NCBI GenBank assembly: GCA_024509875.1
Contig: JAMPIV010010594.1
Location: 310,001-374,000, forward strand
Source of the DNA: Oreohelix idahoensis
Taxonomy: Eukaryota; Mollusca; Gastropoda; Stylommatophora; Oreohelicidae
Length of the DNA stretch: 64,000 nucleotides
Direction: 5' to 3'
The notes under the pieces were generated by a model. That model did no database searches. It was not told the origin of the DNA and was given only the letters and a program-made list of their open reading frames with translations. The position numbers and the translations under genes are program-made. Of this stretch, positions 45,494 through 61,924 are shown in pieces. Position 1 is the first letter of the stretch, and every line of letters starts with the position of its first letter.

Positions 45494-46791
45494 CAGTACT
45501 TTGCAAAAAAAATGGCAGTCATATTGCTCAGCTAAATATGCTGAAATCTAATTAAATATGCATGTTCTGCCCCAAATTTGCACTCAATTTAAGTGAGCAA
45601 ACACTACCAAAAGTTAAAAAAAAATTAGCGGAGAGTAATGTCCCTCGATAATAGAGCAGACGACAATTTCTAATGCTAGTGGCAGAAAATGGATACAAAG
45701 TCAAAGTGTATGTTAATTTCACAGCTCTGGAATGAAGGAAACCAAACATGTTCCAACATTTCTAAAACCTTGAACATTCCTGAGCGGACTGTCTACAGAG
45801 TTGTGAGTAAATTAAAAGCAGGTAATGGAATCGAGCGAAAAGAAGGTAGTGGGAGGCCAAGAATTTTGGACACAAAGGACCATCGGCGTCTCTCCCAAAT
45901 CATTCGGGCTGGGCCAATGAAGAGTGTAGAAAACATACGGCAGCGCATTATCGGGTTGGGAAGCCCAGAGGTATCTAATGCTACTGTCAACCGGGAGCTA
46001 CACAGGATGAATTACACAAAAAAGCGGGTAATTTCGTCACCATTGCTCACAGAGACTCACAAACAGATGGGCTTGAACTGGTGCCACGAACACCAAAATA
46101 TGTCATGGGACAATGTGATTTTTTCAGATGAATGTTCTGTTTGGTCTTATCCTGCCCAAATAAATATTTGGATGAAAGACTCTGTAACGCCTGTGTACCA
46201 GCGACCGAAACATACCTAGAAATTCCATCTTTGGGGAGGGGTGTCAGCAAGAGGTGCCACCCCACTGTGTGTTTTCACAGGAATTCTCACGAAAGAAAGG
46301 TATATCGACATACTAGAGGGACACCTTCTGCCATTTATGCAGGTCGTGTACCCCGATGGGTGCACATTTCAACATGACAATGACCCAAAGCATACAGCTC
46401 ATACCACCAAAGCATGGCTGCAAGAGAAGAATGTGATAGTGCTGAAGTGGCAAAGCAACAGTCCCGACCTAAACCCAATTGAAAACGTTTGGGCACTACT
46501 CAAGAATCATTTAAAAAAGAGTGGACTCAGAGACATTGAACAATTGAAGAAGGTAGCTGAAAAATACTGGGACAGTCTGACACACAATTACCTACAAACA
46601 TTTGTGGGAAGTATGCCTCGCCGCATCCAGGCTTGCCTTGCTGGAGAAGGCAACACTATATTGTACTGAAACCACTGTTAATAGATAGAGGAGATACCAA
46701 TCTTCCTCTGGACATACAGTTTTTATTATTATTTGCTTCTATGAGTGTGCTGCGTTGCGAAAATATGACTGCCATTTTTTTTTGCAAAGTA

Positions 46792-46794
<3 letters not shown>
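45494..46794 (+). mobile_element. Tc1-like DNA transposon, nearly intact
   Basis: A 1301-bp element with inverted ends CAGTACTTTGCAAAAAAAAT... (about 31 bp, one A-run length difference) and TA on both sides (45492-45493 and 46795-46796). It sits within (TA)n DNA. It encodes one transposase with a single internal stop. Confidence 0.93.
45689..46669 (+). pseudogene. Tc1-type DD34E transposase with one internal stop codon
   Basis: The frame runs from ATG 45689 to 46669 with one TAG at 46217-46219. Both halves are in the same frame, so no indel is involved. The first half has the paired helix-turn-helix region (SNISKTLNIPERTVYRVV, GRPRILDTKD) and the first catalytic Asp in VIFSDECSVW. The second half has LWGGVSARG, the second Asp in FQHDNDPKHTAH and the Glu in LNPIENVW, 34 residues later (DD34E). 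All catalytic residues are present, so a single substitution seems to have inactivated it. Confidence 0.92.

Positions 46795-46868
<74 letters not shown>
46795..46868. repeat. (TA)n microsatellite
   Basis: TA dinucleotides between the Tc1-like and the Tigger-like elements. Both insertions used TA targets. Confidence 0.97.
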
Positions 46869-50811
<3,943 letters not shown>

Positions 50812-50870
50812 TTTGTGTTTACCTCTACACCTCACGGTAGAAGGGGAACGACTAAGTATGTAAGGAAGTG
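50812..50870 (+). mobile_element. Tail fragment of the (TAAG)n LINE family
   Basis: ACCTCTACACCTCACGGTAG and AAGGGGAACGACTAAGTATG form the reverse complement of the start of 41018-41070. Confidence 0.75.
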
Positions 50871-51450
50871 TTTACTTTACTGGGCCTCATAGAGTACCAA
50901 TACTGTTCATTCTGTAACATAGTGCTAACCTTCAACCTTTGGGTTAATAATTGTTGGGTTTTTTTCTCCATTCGGGGAGGGTGCACTTTTTCGGATTATT
51001 TCATATACATGTAAATGACTCTCTGATCTTTTTCTTTAGATATTTTGATGATGTCGAGTTTAATGATAATAAACTACAACGAAACTTACCTTTGTGTGTT
51101 GGTCAGACACATACCCATTTATCCGTAGTTTTTCACGTTTTGTGTGTCTTGCTGTCAAAGCTGTATGTGTGTAGAGTAACTTACCTATTCTTGATAGGGA
51201 GGCAAAGGCTGTCTGGTAATAAAGTACAGTCGTACGAATAGGCTGGAGGAGATAACCTAATCACTCCAGAGACATATCTTTCCCTCAATCTACCACCTGT
51301 GAAATCTATTTTCTATACCTTTTCTCGCGTATCTGTCGACATCTACTCTACTTAGACGGGCCAAATAAAACATTTACCCTTCCGCACGACACCTACATAA
51401 AAGGCCCGTGGTTATGTAACAAGCCCCATACAGTGACGTCACTAGTATAG
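50871..51450. other. No feature seen
   Basis: A 96-codon frame (50951-51241) is present on the plus strand but shows no family resemblance. I do not call it a gene. Confidence 0.4.
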
Positions 51451-51454
51451 TATT

Positions 51455-51665
51455 TCTTCTTCTTCTTCTTCCGTCCTTAGCCAAAGACCGACCAAGCAGT
51501 CAGAGGCCATCACGCCTTGTGGCGTCTTAAGGGCAACAGCAGATTGATTTTCTCTGTTGTAGTTTCCCATCACGCCTAGCGGCGTCTTTAGGGCAACAAC
51601 AAATAGATCCATCTGCCGTTGTTTCCGTAATCGGTGTAACAAGCCAATGGGTGATCAGCCCATTG
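51455..51665 (-). mobile_element. Composite SINE-like element, copy 3, inverted
   Basis: Starts TTCTTCTTCTTCTTCCGTCC and contains two GCGTCTT-AGGGCAACA blocks and GGTGATCAGCCCATTGG. It is the reverse complement of the pattern at 45268-45476. Confidence 0.75.
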
Positions 51666-52379
51666 GGCACTAGTATAGTACAGTCATCATAAAAGGTATA
51701 CCCCAAACAGGACATTTTATCTTATTCGTATCATCTTTATTGCTTATACTGTAACGCCACTTGAGAAGCTAGTGGCTGGCCTTCGTCGTTTACTGTAGGC
51801 GGCCATGACCTTGATCTAAACGACTAACTGCCTCACATGTGGATGAAAGACCAGAAAATGGGACAGGAGTACAGTTCATGTTCACTCACGAGACCCTTTC
51901 GTTTACCTTTGGAATACCCACAACCCCATACAATAGTTCCTTCTCCTCCGGTGCCCGCATAACCAGTTATCGTGTCTCATAAAAAAAACAAAAGTACTAT
52001 ACTTGCATTCGTGCCCTTCAGCCACCCTCATGTTAATTAAGATGACCCACACTGCTCTCGCGAAGTCATGCACGACGTACACAATATTCGCGCCTTCATG
52101 CGCGTAGTCACCTCTGGTTGGATACGGATGCCCGTTTTAAGTTACACCTTACCTCAGCAATCAGTAATAGGAAAAATATGGTAATATGTATGTCAGTTTT
52201 ATAACAGAACAACATATCAAGATGTGATGATAATAAACACGGGTCACAGAGAAGTTTATCAAACCAGACATGACATCTCTTTTAGCTGTCTCAATTTTCT
52301 TTCTCCCTGTGGCTATTTTTAATTAATGTTTTTTTATTGGGGGGGGGGGGAGCTGCTTTATTTATTTTTCTTACCCTGA
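51666..52379. other. No feature seen
   Basis: No frame or repeat that I can support. A short G run lies at 52339-52350. Confidence 0.45.
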
Positions 52380-52500
52380 GAACACCATAACAGGAAATGC
52401 CTTGTAATGTAATCAAATGGTTTCCTCAGTGTGTGGTGCCATATTTTAAAAGAACGAATTTCCTCCATTCTACTGGTACTTGTCGACGACTTCTGGCTCT
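52380..52500 (-). mobile_element. LINE fragment (RRRWRWIGHTL family)
   Basis: GAAATGCCTTGTAATGTAAT and GGTTTCCTCAGTGTGTG align with 27290-27330 of the better-preserved fragment. Short and decayed. Confidence 0.6.
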
Positions 52501-52505
52501 TCATC

Positions 52506-53140
52506 ATTGTGTCATAACAGATATACTTACTTACTTAATTAGTCGTTCCTCTTCTACCATGCGGTGTAGAAGTTCGGAAGAGAGAGCGCCATGCTATCAT
52601 ATCGACTGTCTTCCTCCTGGCCTGGTTCGGTTCTAGTCCTCGGTCCTTCAGAGACTGTCTAATGTTGTCCTCCCAGTAGACTCAGGATCGTCCTGGGGGT
52701 ATGGATCTCTGGCTCTTAGTTTCCCATACTGGTCGTGGGATCCGATATTCTCCCATTCTGCAGACATGGCCAAACCATCGTAGTTGGAACTGATTTACTT
52801 ATACTGCAGGGGCTGGGATTTTAGGCCTTGACGTATCGTCTGGTTGCGGACCATGTCCCTTCTTGTTACTTCAACGACCTTCCTCAGATACCTCATTTCT
52901 GATGTTTGGATTTGGCTTTTGTGTGTTGTAGTAATTGCTCATGACTCGCATCCATATGTAAAGACTGGGATATAAGTGAACCGGTATACAGCCATCTTCG
53001 TCTACTTGCCAACCTCTCTTTTGCGGAGGAATCCTTGATTAATGGCCGGAAAAAGTCTCCCAGCTGCTGCTCTTGTTCTTCTTTCTTCTTGTTTGATCCA
53101 TAGCCGCCAACCATCAAAGCAGTCAGTGGCTGCACTTTTG
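52506..53140 (-). mobile_element. LINE 3' fragment, (TAAG)n family, with nested LINE tail
   Basis: Parallels 41018-41600 from TTACTTACTTAATTAGTCGT through CTTCCTCCTGGCCTGGTTC and the CAGACATGGCCAAACCATC region, with many indels. At about 53075-53140 a short piece of the (GAA)n LINE tail (CAACCATCAAAGCAGTCAGT) interrupts it. Confidence 0.7.
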
Positions 53141-53785
53141 GGCAGCCAAATCTTCTTTGATGCCTCCCTTCCAGTCTATGACAGCTCCTTTGTAATTAAA
53201 GTGGTTGACCTGCTCCATAACCTGTTCTCTCAGCTTACCTAACAGATACACGCGATGGCTAGTAACACATATTAATAATACAAATGTGTCCACATAAACA
53301 CACTCACACACAATGCACGCAGATCAGCTGACAACACAGAAAAACAAGCGAAGGAAAAACAAAACAAACAAGTTTAAGCGATCGCTCTCATTATTGTTAC
53401 CGATTGTACTAAAATGAGAAAATAAATGTTCAATACTATCTATTGTTCTGAATAATAGTGGATAGCCAGTAATCATTAATGTGTCAGATATTTCATACAC
53501 CAAATTTAAACAGGTGAACGACATGATGAATTACTGATACTGACGACTAGGTCAGCCGATGTTATGACCTGCAACAGAATGTATGAAAATGTATATTCTG
53601 CTTTGTTGGTGCATTTGGCCACAATAATGATAGTGGATCCCTCATATGTTTTGTTGACTTGGTTTATGATCTGAAGTCACGCCTTAATGTTTCTGCCCAG
53701 TTAAATTCATCTCCAAATAAAATATACTTGGAAAATTTTAGTCACCTAATGTAAGCATAGAAGAAAGTTGGTCATTTCTAGAGTA
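53141..53785. other. Flank of the LINE fragment, then no feature seen
   Basis: 53141-53245 may still be LINE-derived (CCTCCCTTCCAGTCTATGAC resembles 41580-41600). The rest is unrecognised. Confidence 0.4.
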
Positions 53786-53789
53786 AAGA

Positions 53790-54090
53790 CGCTGTCATGG
53801 GTTGCCTCCCATTGCTCTGCAGTAGTGGTCCAACAGTGGCCAAAACCTAGAGTATCTAATGTGGGTCTTCAAATGTGTCTACCTTCGCACAAGATTACTC
53901 TTGGCAGAGTTGTAGACAGAAGGATAATGATGCTTCTACCTCGAGGGAGTCGTCACAAGATATTTCAGAAGTCAAGAACAATGCTGAAAGAGCCTTAGCG
54001 CGTTAACTTTGTATCTGACCTGCTGCTTTTTATGAAGATGGATATAAATGATTTTGCTCGTTCAAGCCCCCAGCTGATTTAATTCAGCGA
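53790..54090 (-). repeat. Dispersed repeat, inverted partial copy
   Basis: Contains GTTGTAGACAGAAGGATAAT, GATGCTTCTACCTCGAGGG and CAGCGAAATCCC. These are the reverse complement of parts of 57390-57690. Confidence 0.75.
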
Positions 54091-56021
54091 AATCCCTTTT
54101 ATTAGCTCGATATAGATATGTATATATATATTAATGAATATATACTTGAGGTTCTGGATCAAACATTTGCCTTTCTCTCTGTAATGATTAATTCAACTAT
54201 GAATTTGTCAAAATCAACATATATAAATTTAATGCTTAATTACTTTGAAACAAATGTAAATAAATATGAAATGGCAATTATGAGAAATTATGGTTCATCA
54301 TAGATCTCGGTTTAGGGGATGAAAATATAGTCTTTTGGTGTGGCCTGCTAAACTTATAACTTAGATTCCAAATTGCTGAAATGCTAATGCTGCTGGTTCC
54401 GTCACTTCGTTTCTGTGGCAGGGACACGTCTCCAAAGTATTCTAGAGGTAGCCGCTTCTGGTTAAGGCAAGGATCTTCACCATCCATTGGATGTAGGTTT
54501 CATGTGTCGATCTTAAGCTTCGAACCAGACTAGTGCAGCTGGTAATGTGGGTAGAACTTCAAATGGTCTCTCCAATCCGTACCACCAACCTAGTAACTAG
54601 GCAAATCTTAGACGTCTTGCTCAGGTAAATAGTCTTGGAAACTTAACAAAGACGCCTCGAACACACGTCTTGGATATTATTTCTTATTCTAGAATTCCTC
54701 TGTGACTTGTGAGTAGTTTCTGTAGTAGTCCGGTTCCATATTAATATTGGTGAGTTTTCTTTTCCTGTGGATAAAAGATGCCCTAATACGTTTTTCCGTT
54801 CGTAAAAATTCAGAATCCTGACTCTATTCTTTCCTGTGGCAAGGTTCTAGATGTCTACTTGTGACGATTTCTGGAATAATTGTCGTATGCTAGAAGTTCT
54901 AAGTTATATCGTTAAGTTCCCGGCCCACACCTGCTGCATGGCGTTCTGACAAATCTTCAAATCACGTGGTTGTTTATTGGCGCCTCAAATGTCAGCCAAT
55001 ACATTCAAAGTTCATATTATGAAAACTTTTCCTCATGTAGTATTCTGTATGACTCTTGTGTTTGAAAATTGCAAACAGTCATCCTTCCTATATGGAGTTG
55101 CTGCATCCGACAATTCTTGGTAATGTTTATGTTACAACTTCTTACATTTTTCCTGTCGAGTCGAAAGTAATTATGCAATTTTAACAAACACTTCTGCTCG
55201 CATTTACCTGGAGTCAATGTGGTATTATCAAGTTTTAGGGACTCAATTAATCTCTCAGGGATGGGCGATACGCTTGTCTGGCCCTGTCATGCATCGAAGC
55301 GCGAAACGTGAACAATGACAGTAGGAGAAAATAGAGTACTAACAACAGAATAATGCACCTAATTCAGTACTCACAACAAATGTAGTTCCATACTGCTGGA
55401 GAGGAGAAGAGGGCGCGTAATTATGTCACAGACTCTCTGACCAAGTTGTTTGAAGAAACATATTGATTTTATCAGTACATCACAATTCACCATTCGACGC
55501 CCATTCCTTCAAATATGAAATGCTATATGAATTCACAATTCATTACTTCCCTTGAATTAAAACCTTACTTTAATGGAGTTATCTTTACTTTATTCCACAT
55601 TGTTTACTTATTATATAAAATCAGCTGCGTTACTGCTGGTAAAGACTTGAAAAATTAAAATGTACAAAGGCAGCCGTAAGCAAAGTTTCAGCTGTCTATG
55701 ATGAGTTGAATAAATAGATTTTGAGCGTCAAAGATTTGAAACGCGACTAATAAATAAAACTAATGTGAAGCAAAATAAAAGTGGTGATACAAAAGAACAA
55801 GTTGAAATGTGTATTTACTTTATAAAAGAAATCGTAATATGGAAGACGTTATTTTTACTGGCTTAGTCAACAAAGAGGTCAAGATTGTAGATCACGATAA
55901 TGGTAACGTACTGGTGGACTTGGATCGCTGTAATATGTGAACACGAGTGACGCGAGGTCAGACATTTGTGAGCGGGTGACATGTGCGAGAACAACAGCTA
56001 GCGAGTTTACATAACAATGCT
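54091..56021. other. No feature seen
   Basis: About 1.9 kb with no coding frame, tandem array or transposon end that I can support. Confidence 0.45.
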
Positions 56022-56212
56022 CTCAGCCATTGGCGTACTAAGGGGCGCGGTCCGCCCCGAGTGATAGCCAGGAATGGGGTGCCATCTGACACTTTTATGA
56101 TAGTGCTTACTGTTAAAAATATACTTGCAAGTGTGTTCCTTTAGGGGAGGGGGTGCCAAAGGTATGATCCGCCCCAGGTGCCAAATATTTGCGGGACGCC
56201 TCTGCTCTCAAC
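56022..56212. mobile_element. Possible small non-autonomous DNA element
   Basis: The left end is CATTGGCGTACTAAGGGG and the inverted right end contains GGGACGCCTCTG. Two related blocks (GGTCCGCCCC and ATCCGCCCCAGGTGCC) lie inside. The end similarity is weak and no target duplication is clear. Confidence 0.35.
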
Positions 56213-56569
56213 ACAACTGTCATCCAGAATAATACAGAAGAAACACGCCCACACACACACAGTTAAGTCCACTTCTGTATTTTAAGATTACATTATGGTC
56301 AGAAATATAAGACAAAACAAAAACTCGATCAACCATTGAATGATCGTCGTATTATTTGACATCAGTGATTCCCAACCTATGGGTGGAGATCCCAAACTGG
56401 GTCATGGTAATTATTGTGATAGGTCGCGTCCCTTAGACCAAGTTTTTAGCGACATGACCTTTGACTGAATTCTGATCATTCATTTTTATTTGTCAATTTG
56501 TGTGTTTACATGTGTCACCAGCTTCACCAACTGTGACATTTGGGTTGTAGTCGTCAAATGTGGAGAATT

Positions 56570-56830
56570 ACATAGTCAAATATATTGGTCAACTGATAAC
56601 GAGAACCAGACAAATGCCAATGTAACAAGAGATGGGAAGATGACTCTGGCGACGGATAGAAGACAAGCTGAGCAAACATGCCGATAGCATTACACGACAT
56701 TCCTTCTTCTGGAATACCAGGGGTAAGAGAGGTCAAAGGTGACTGATAAACAACACAAAGAGAAGAGAACTGGAGACAGAAATGAAAGAAAGAAACGTGA
56801 AAAGTTCTGGAGCGGATGGCACAGGTGCAG
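56570..56830 (+). mobile_element. LINE fragment (RRRWRWIGHTL family), degenerate
   Basis: GACATTCCTTCTTCTGGAAT, GGGGTAAGAGAGG and GAGAACTGGAGACAGAAATG follow the same order as the reverse complement of 27200-27380. Plus strand, with indels and stops. Confidence 0.6.
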
Positions 56831-56868
56831 GTTGAGGGTGCAGTAGATTTATTCTCTCTTTGTGTCTT

Positions 56869-56884
56869 CCCCCCCCCCCCCCCC
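56869..56884. repeat. Poly-C tract
   Basis: A C run of about 16. Confidence 0.9.
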
Positions 56885-56934
56885 CATTACTAGTTGGTGG
56901 TACCAGTTGAGGGTGCTATTTCAGGAACAAGTGA

Positions 56935-57690
56935 GGGTATAAGTGGCCTGAAGTCGATGCTAGACACCATCATCAGACGGGTCTTAGAGACACGGGATCA
57001 GCTTGACAGTTACTCCCTGATTTTACTAGGCACGTGCTGCAACTCTTAATCTTGACCAGGAACGTGAGTAATCCAGTCACCTATCTGCGAAGTACCAAAA
57101 CACCAGCAGTAGCAGAAACCTCAGTGGCAGCTAGGTAGCCAAATAAAAGCTGCCAAGTGAAACTTCACCTTATATAATTCCTTATTAAAATTATATGATG
57201 ATGATCAATTTTGTTAAAGAATATTCAATTTGTAATAACTGTTAATCCCTAATTGATTATTAAATTTGTTATTTATATCTATCCAAATTTAAAGTTGATT
57301 TAATCATTTTCAATGTGTTGTATCCGTATGTCTCAGACAATGTCTTAAATACACTCAACCAGAGCTACTAAATAAGAATAGAGGAAATTCGCTGAATTAA
57401 CTCAGCTAGGGGCTTGAACGAGCTATTATACGATTACATAATCCTTCACAAAAGTTCTCGGCAGATCCAAGAGTTAGCGTGCTCAGCCAATGCGGAATTG
57501 TTCTCGCTTTTCTGAATATCTTGTGAATACACCCTTGAGGTAGAAGCATCATTATCCTTCTATCTACAACTCTGCCAAGAATAATTATGTGCAAAGAAAG
57601 ACACCTTGGAAGACCCGCTTCAGGTTCTCTTGCGTTTTAACCAAAAATGGACCACTACTGCAGAGCTAAGAGGAGGCAACCCGTGACAGA
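56935..57690 (+). repeat. ~750-bp dispersed repeat, copy A
   Basis: Left block GTCGATGCTAGACACC and GACGGGTCTTAGAGAC; right block GAAGCATCATTATCCTTCTA, TGGACCACTACTGCAGAG and AGGAGGCAAC. The same blocks occur in the same order at 59530-60240. No coding region; class unknown. Confidence 0.7.
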
Positions 57691-59529
57691 GTCAAAACTA
57701 CTGGCACAAGAAGTAGAAGATGACAGCGAGGGATGACAAGAAGAGACATGTGAACAAAAGCTACCAGTGTACGAAGTACTTCTTGAAGTGACATGCCACT
57801 TGACAGACGCGATCATATCTCTCCACAACTTTCTATCCGACACAGCCATCTGCATGCAGAGCAAGCCTTAGGGATTTTTCAAGGTGGTGCAAGATCCATT
57901 GATGGCACCCCCGCCCCTTTGCCGTTCGACATTGTACTCCTACGAGACACAATTTTATGATATTGAGATGTACCACACTAATATCTGAAAGTGTTTACTG
58001 AAGTATTTTGCAAATACACAATACACTATGTGACAAGTCAAATTTTCCTGTGGCTTCCTTCAACTCTCTCATGTGCCCTTCCTTTCCTTTTTTTTTCTCA
58101 CCCGCTCTTTATCGCATTTTTTTAGCTCTGGTCGACCAAAGTTGTCTTACCAAATCTTGTCACTCAATACTGATATCTGACTTTTTAAAATCTTTTTTGA
58201 AGCCACGTCGACATGGTTGTTTGTTTAATCGCTAACCTGACGAATTAGGAGTCCACATTCAGTGACGTTCTTATTGTTAACACAGAATTTTTGTTGGGGA
58301 AGGTAAATAACAACCGTTGATACGTGGCCGATTTCATTGGGAGATCAGAAGTTGACAATCTTGTTAAAGATTAAGGCACGAACAGTGATGTACAACTTCC
58401 GGAAGATTGACTCCGTTCTAATGATCAACTATGAGAAAGCAACATCTTGGAGGAGATTATCAGCGACAGATCTGTGATGTATTGAGTTGTTAAACATGAT
58501 AAATAACAAAGGAAGTGGCTAAACCTTATATAGTAATGGAGTTTGAAAATTACATGTAAGGGGAATATCGTATGTGTCATGCAGTAATGAGGGTGGGGAA
58601 AACCCATACCAAATCAGATACTTATTTGTGCTTGGTGTGGCATTACAATGCTAAGATAAATTAGTTTGATTGGAGCTTTCTACAACGAAGCAGCATGTGT
58701 GTTGGCGAAAATTTCACTTATAACATACAGCATGTTAAGACTACATGATTGACTTCCAATTTTGTGTCAAGGAGAGATCGCAGACAGACAAAATAAGAGC
58801 TCGTAACCAGGACACCCTATAGGACCAGCCACCAGAATAGAAGTAGCTGCTAAAATTAGAGAGAGGGTAAAACTCCCATAATAATACTGAAAACCCAAAC
58901 CTTAGGGCCCACCTCAAGTGGAAATAGTAAAAGGATTCAGTACACTGTAACTTCCTCTATGTGAGGGATTACTGCATCTTAAACTAGCTGCAGTAAATTA
59001 TGCCCATTTTGTGCATCAAGCCTGTGTATTGAACTCGCCCAATATCGGGGTAAGTGGTAATATGTACATTTTAACATTGTTTATTTGCATTTTGACTTGT
59101 ATAATTTTTTTTTTTTTTTTTTTTTTTTGTCGCTGTACAGCTGCATATGAGGCTAGCAACCTCATCACTTCGTATAACTGAACTCATGACCCCCTACTGA
59201 AAGAGCTGGTGACTGCTTTGTTCGGGTTTTCTCACAAGGAACCAATAGCAGAGGTCTCCCCCCCACACCATAGAGAGCAGGGAGTGGATGATATCATGGA
59301 GTATATATTATTATAGTAACATTTTAGTAGTGTTACATTTACATTTTTTTTTTTTCAACTGTCGCCTTCCGTTGTCTAAAAACACTCTCATCCGACTCAC
59401 TGGGTTTAAAATTAATGCTCAGGGAGGGTAAACATTCTGAAGAAAATGAGGTGGTGGATGGAAGCAGAGGTCGCCTGATGTGCATATCAGGAGACCCAAA
59501 ACTTTAAATGAGCCATTTATTTCCTATTA
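57691..59529. other. No gene seen
   Basis: Unrecognised DNA with a T run at 59107-59128. Short frames show no family pattern. Confidence 0.45.
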
Positions 59530-60240
59530 TATTGTGGTACAAGTTGCCTGCAGTCGACGCTAGACCTGCATCAGCCGGGTCTTGAAGATGCTCGCAATCT
59601 TAGAAGTTACCCCAGCCTTACTGTATGGGACATCCCACCAGCTCTTACTTTTGAAGAGAAGGACCAGTCCAAGGCACCTGTGGTACCAATGGCGGCTGAA
59701 GCAGACGTCAAGTGACCCTACATCGGCAGCTAAGTACCATAACAGCGCAGCAAATGGACACTCACAATTTAGTTCTCTAAAAAAAAATCCACTTAAAATT
59801 GAGATTGTACAATGAGGAAAATATCATTGCTTCCTTTTTTATAAACAACTTTATTTATGTTAGACTGTTAACCCTATAAGTTATTATTAAACCTATTTAT
59901 ATGTAACTATAAATCTATAGTTGGATTAATCACTATTGAGTGAATTGTATGTTTGCACCCGTATGTCTCATATTGTTTTAAATACATAACCCTATAGAAC
60001 TATTAAATTAATAGTGCTGAATCATCTTCTGCTGAGGGCTCAAAAAAGACAAGTCAATATTTCCTCACAGAAGCTTTAAAACCATGTAAGGCTCGCTCAA
60101 GAGAAGCATCATTCTTCTATGGATGTCTCTTGCAAGAGTGTCTTGGGCGAAGATTGATACCTTTGAAGACTTTCATTTTTATACTCTAAGTTTGGCCACT
60201 GATGGACCACAAGTGCAGATTAGGGGAGACAATACCGTCA
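59530..60240 (+). repeat. ~700-bp dispersed repeat, copy B
   Basis: GTCGACGCTAGACCTGCATC and CGGGTCTTGAAGATGCTCG, then GAAGCATCATTCTTCTATGG and TGATGGACCACAAGTGCAG. These are diverged matches to copy A at 56935-57690. Confidence 0.7.
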
Positions 60241-60891
60241 CACATTTGTTTTTGTTTTAAATCTTACAGTTTGTAATTCTTTTGTTTATTCATGTTGAAG
60301 TACAGAAGGGCACTCAGTGCACTGGTTTTTTTTTTTTAAAGGAATAATACTAACACAGAATAATCGAAAAACGTATATTTAAGAAATTAATTAAATGTAA
60401 ACATAACAACAGTTCGTACTTTAAACTCCGAAATCATCCAGTCGCAATTGTTCTTTTAAAGTTTTAATTAAAATAAATGTAAATGCATGTCGGCGCCCCA
60501 TTCCCAAGACACTGGTGCGACTACATACCTGCATTATAACGTATGGTTGGCTCCGAAATTATTTCTTCTTTGAGCTGTTTTCAAAATAATGCAACAGCTT
60601 TACCTACAAGCTGAACTAAGTCCTGCTTGGTTGTACTCCAAGTCGCTGAAGCATGAAAAAAAAAAACGTCAAAATAATCCTATGACCCTGACACAGATAA
60701 ATAGCTGGGACAGATTAAAAAGGCTCTGACACAGGTAAATAGCTGCTAACTATAAAGCTGAAGACCGTATTTTCATTCCTCCCCCTCCCCCCACCTCACA
60801 GGTGAGAAAAAAGCTGTCCATAAAAATTATATACTGTACTCCAAATCACTGCCATTATTTTTTACCTGTACCTAAATTAGTGACGTCACTA
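60241..60891. other. No feature seen
   Basis: AT-rich DNA with short homopolymers. Confidence 0.45.
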
Positions 60892-60893
60892 TA

Positions 60894-61474
60894 CAGGGTG
60901 TTTCAAAAAGAACATCGGTATGGTATTTTGAAGGTGTATAGTTTTGGTAATTGCAAACTTATAAATGTTTGGTTTGCACCAAACGATAGGTAAACTTTCC
61001 GAGTTTGGACAGTTACCCGATTTAAAAAAATGTTTTTCATTTCAGCCGCTAGACGGCGCAAGGAATGAAAATGGAAAGAATAACAAGGGATCAGTTGGAG
61101 CGAGTGTGGAGAGAATTGGACTACCGCTTAGATGTGTGCTGTGTAACACGATGGAGAGAATTGGACTACCGTTTAGATGTGTGCCGTGTAACATGAGGGA
61201 GAGAATTGGACTACCGCTTAGATGTGTGCTGTGTAACACGATGGAGAGAATTGGACTACCGCTTAGATGTGTGCTGTGTAACACGATGGAGAGAATTGGA
61301 CTACCGCTTAGATGTATGCCGTGTAACACGAGGGGCACACATTGAGAGATTGTAATGTAAGAGATTAAACTTTGACAATTTTACTTTCTTTTGGTGCAAA
61401 TTGTATATTTGTAAGTGTTCAATAACCAAAGTTATATGCATCTAAAATACCGATATTCTTTTTGAAACACCCTG
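60894..61474 (+). mobile_element. Mariner-type deletion derivative with internal tandem repeats
   Basis: Inverted ends CAGGGTGTTTCAAAAAGAAC on the left and, inverted, GAATATC...CACCCTG on the right, with similarity continuing to about 30 bp. TA flanks (60892-60893 and 61475-61476). 581 bp. It keeps only the end of a transposase frame, in which a 45-bp unit is repeated. Confidence 0.87.
61077..61346 (+). pseudogene. Mariner/IS630-type transposase C-terminus with 45-bp repeats
   Basis: In the frame ITRDQLERVWRELDYRLDVC a typical transposase tail is seen, ending GAHIERL and a stop at about 61346-61351. The segment RWRELDYRLDVCCVT is repeated about five times in frame because the 45-bp unit is divisible by 3. 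No catalytic core is left. Confidence 0.75.
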
Positions 61475-61924
61475 TATAAGCAAAAACTGAAGGTATATTA
61501 TTTCTTCAAACGTTCACAACTTTAGGGGAAAACTGGACACGGCCGGAATTCAATGTTTAACACACCAAAAGTGTCCACACGCCAGATCTATCCTGGGTTA
61601 TCGGCACTGGCGAGAAATAAAGACGCAGAATACTAGACAACAGACAAATAACAGAAATGATAGGTTTTCCAAGAAATCTAATCCAGGACCACCAGAACAG
61701 CGCCATCGTTTCCCTACGATAGTGAATCATGCCCAACAACACTGCCAAGTCAGCACCACAAACAATGCTTCGTGGACAGTGGACACTGTCACGACACACA
61801 ATGCAACTATGGAATGTATGACCAGGATTCAGCATGCATGTCCCAATCATTAAACACAACGTTTCCCTTGTTATGTATCCACGTAGCTGGTTACAGCTTG
61901 GGTGGATGTCACAGGAAACGACTT

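Noticed and set aside
56360..56460. CAGTGATTCCCAACC as a hAT element end
   Set aside because: It resembles a hAT terminus, but no inverted partner or 8-bp duplication could be found.
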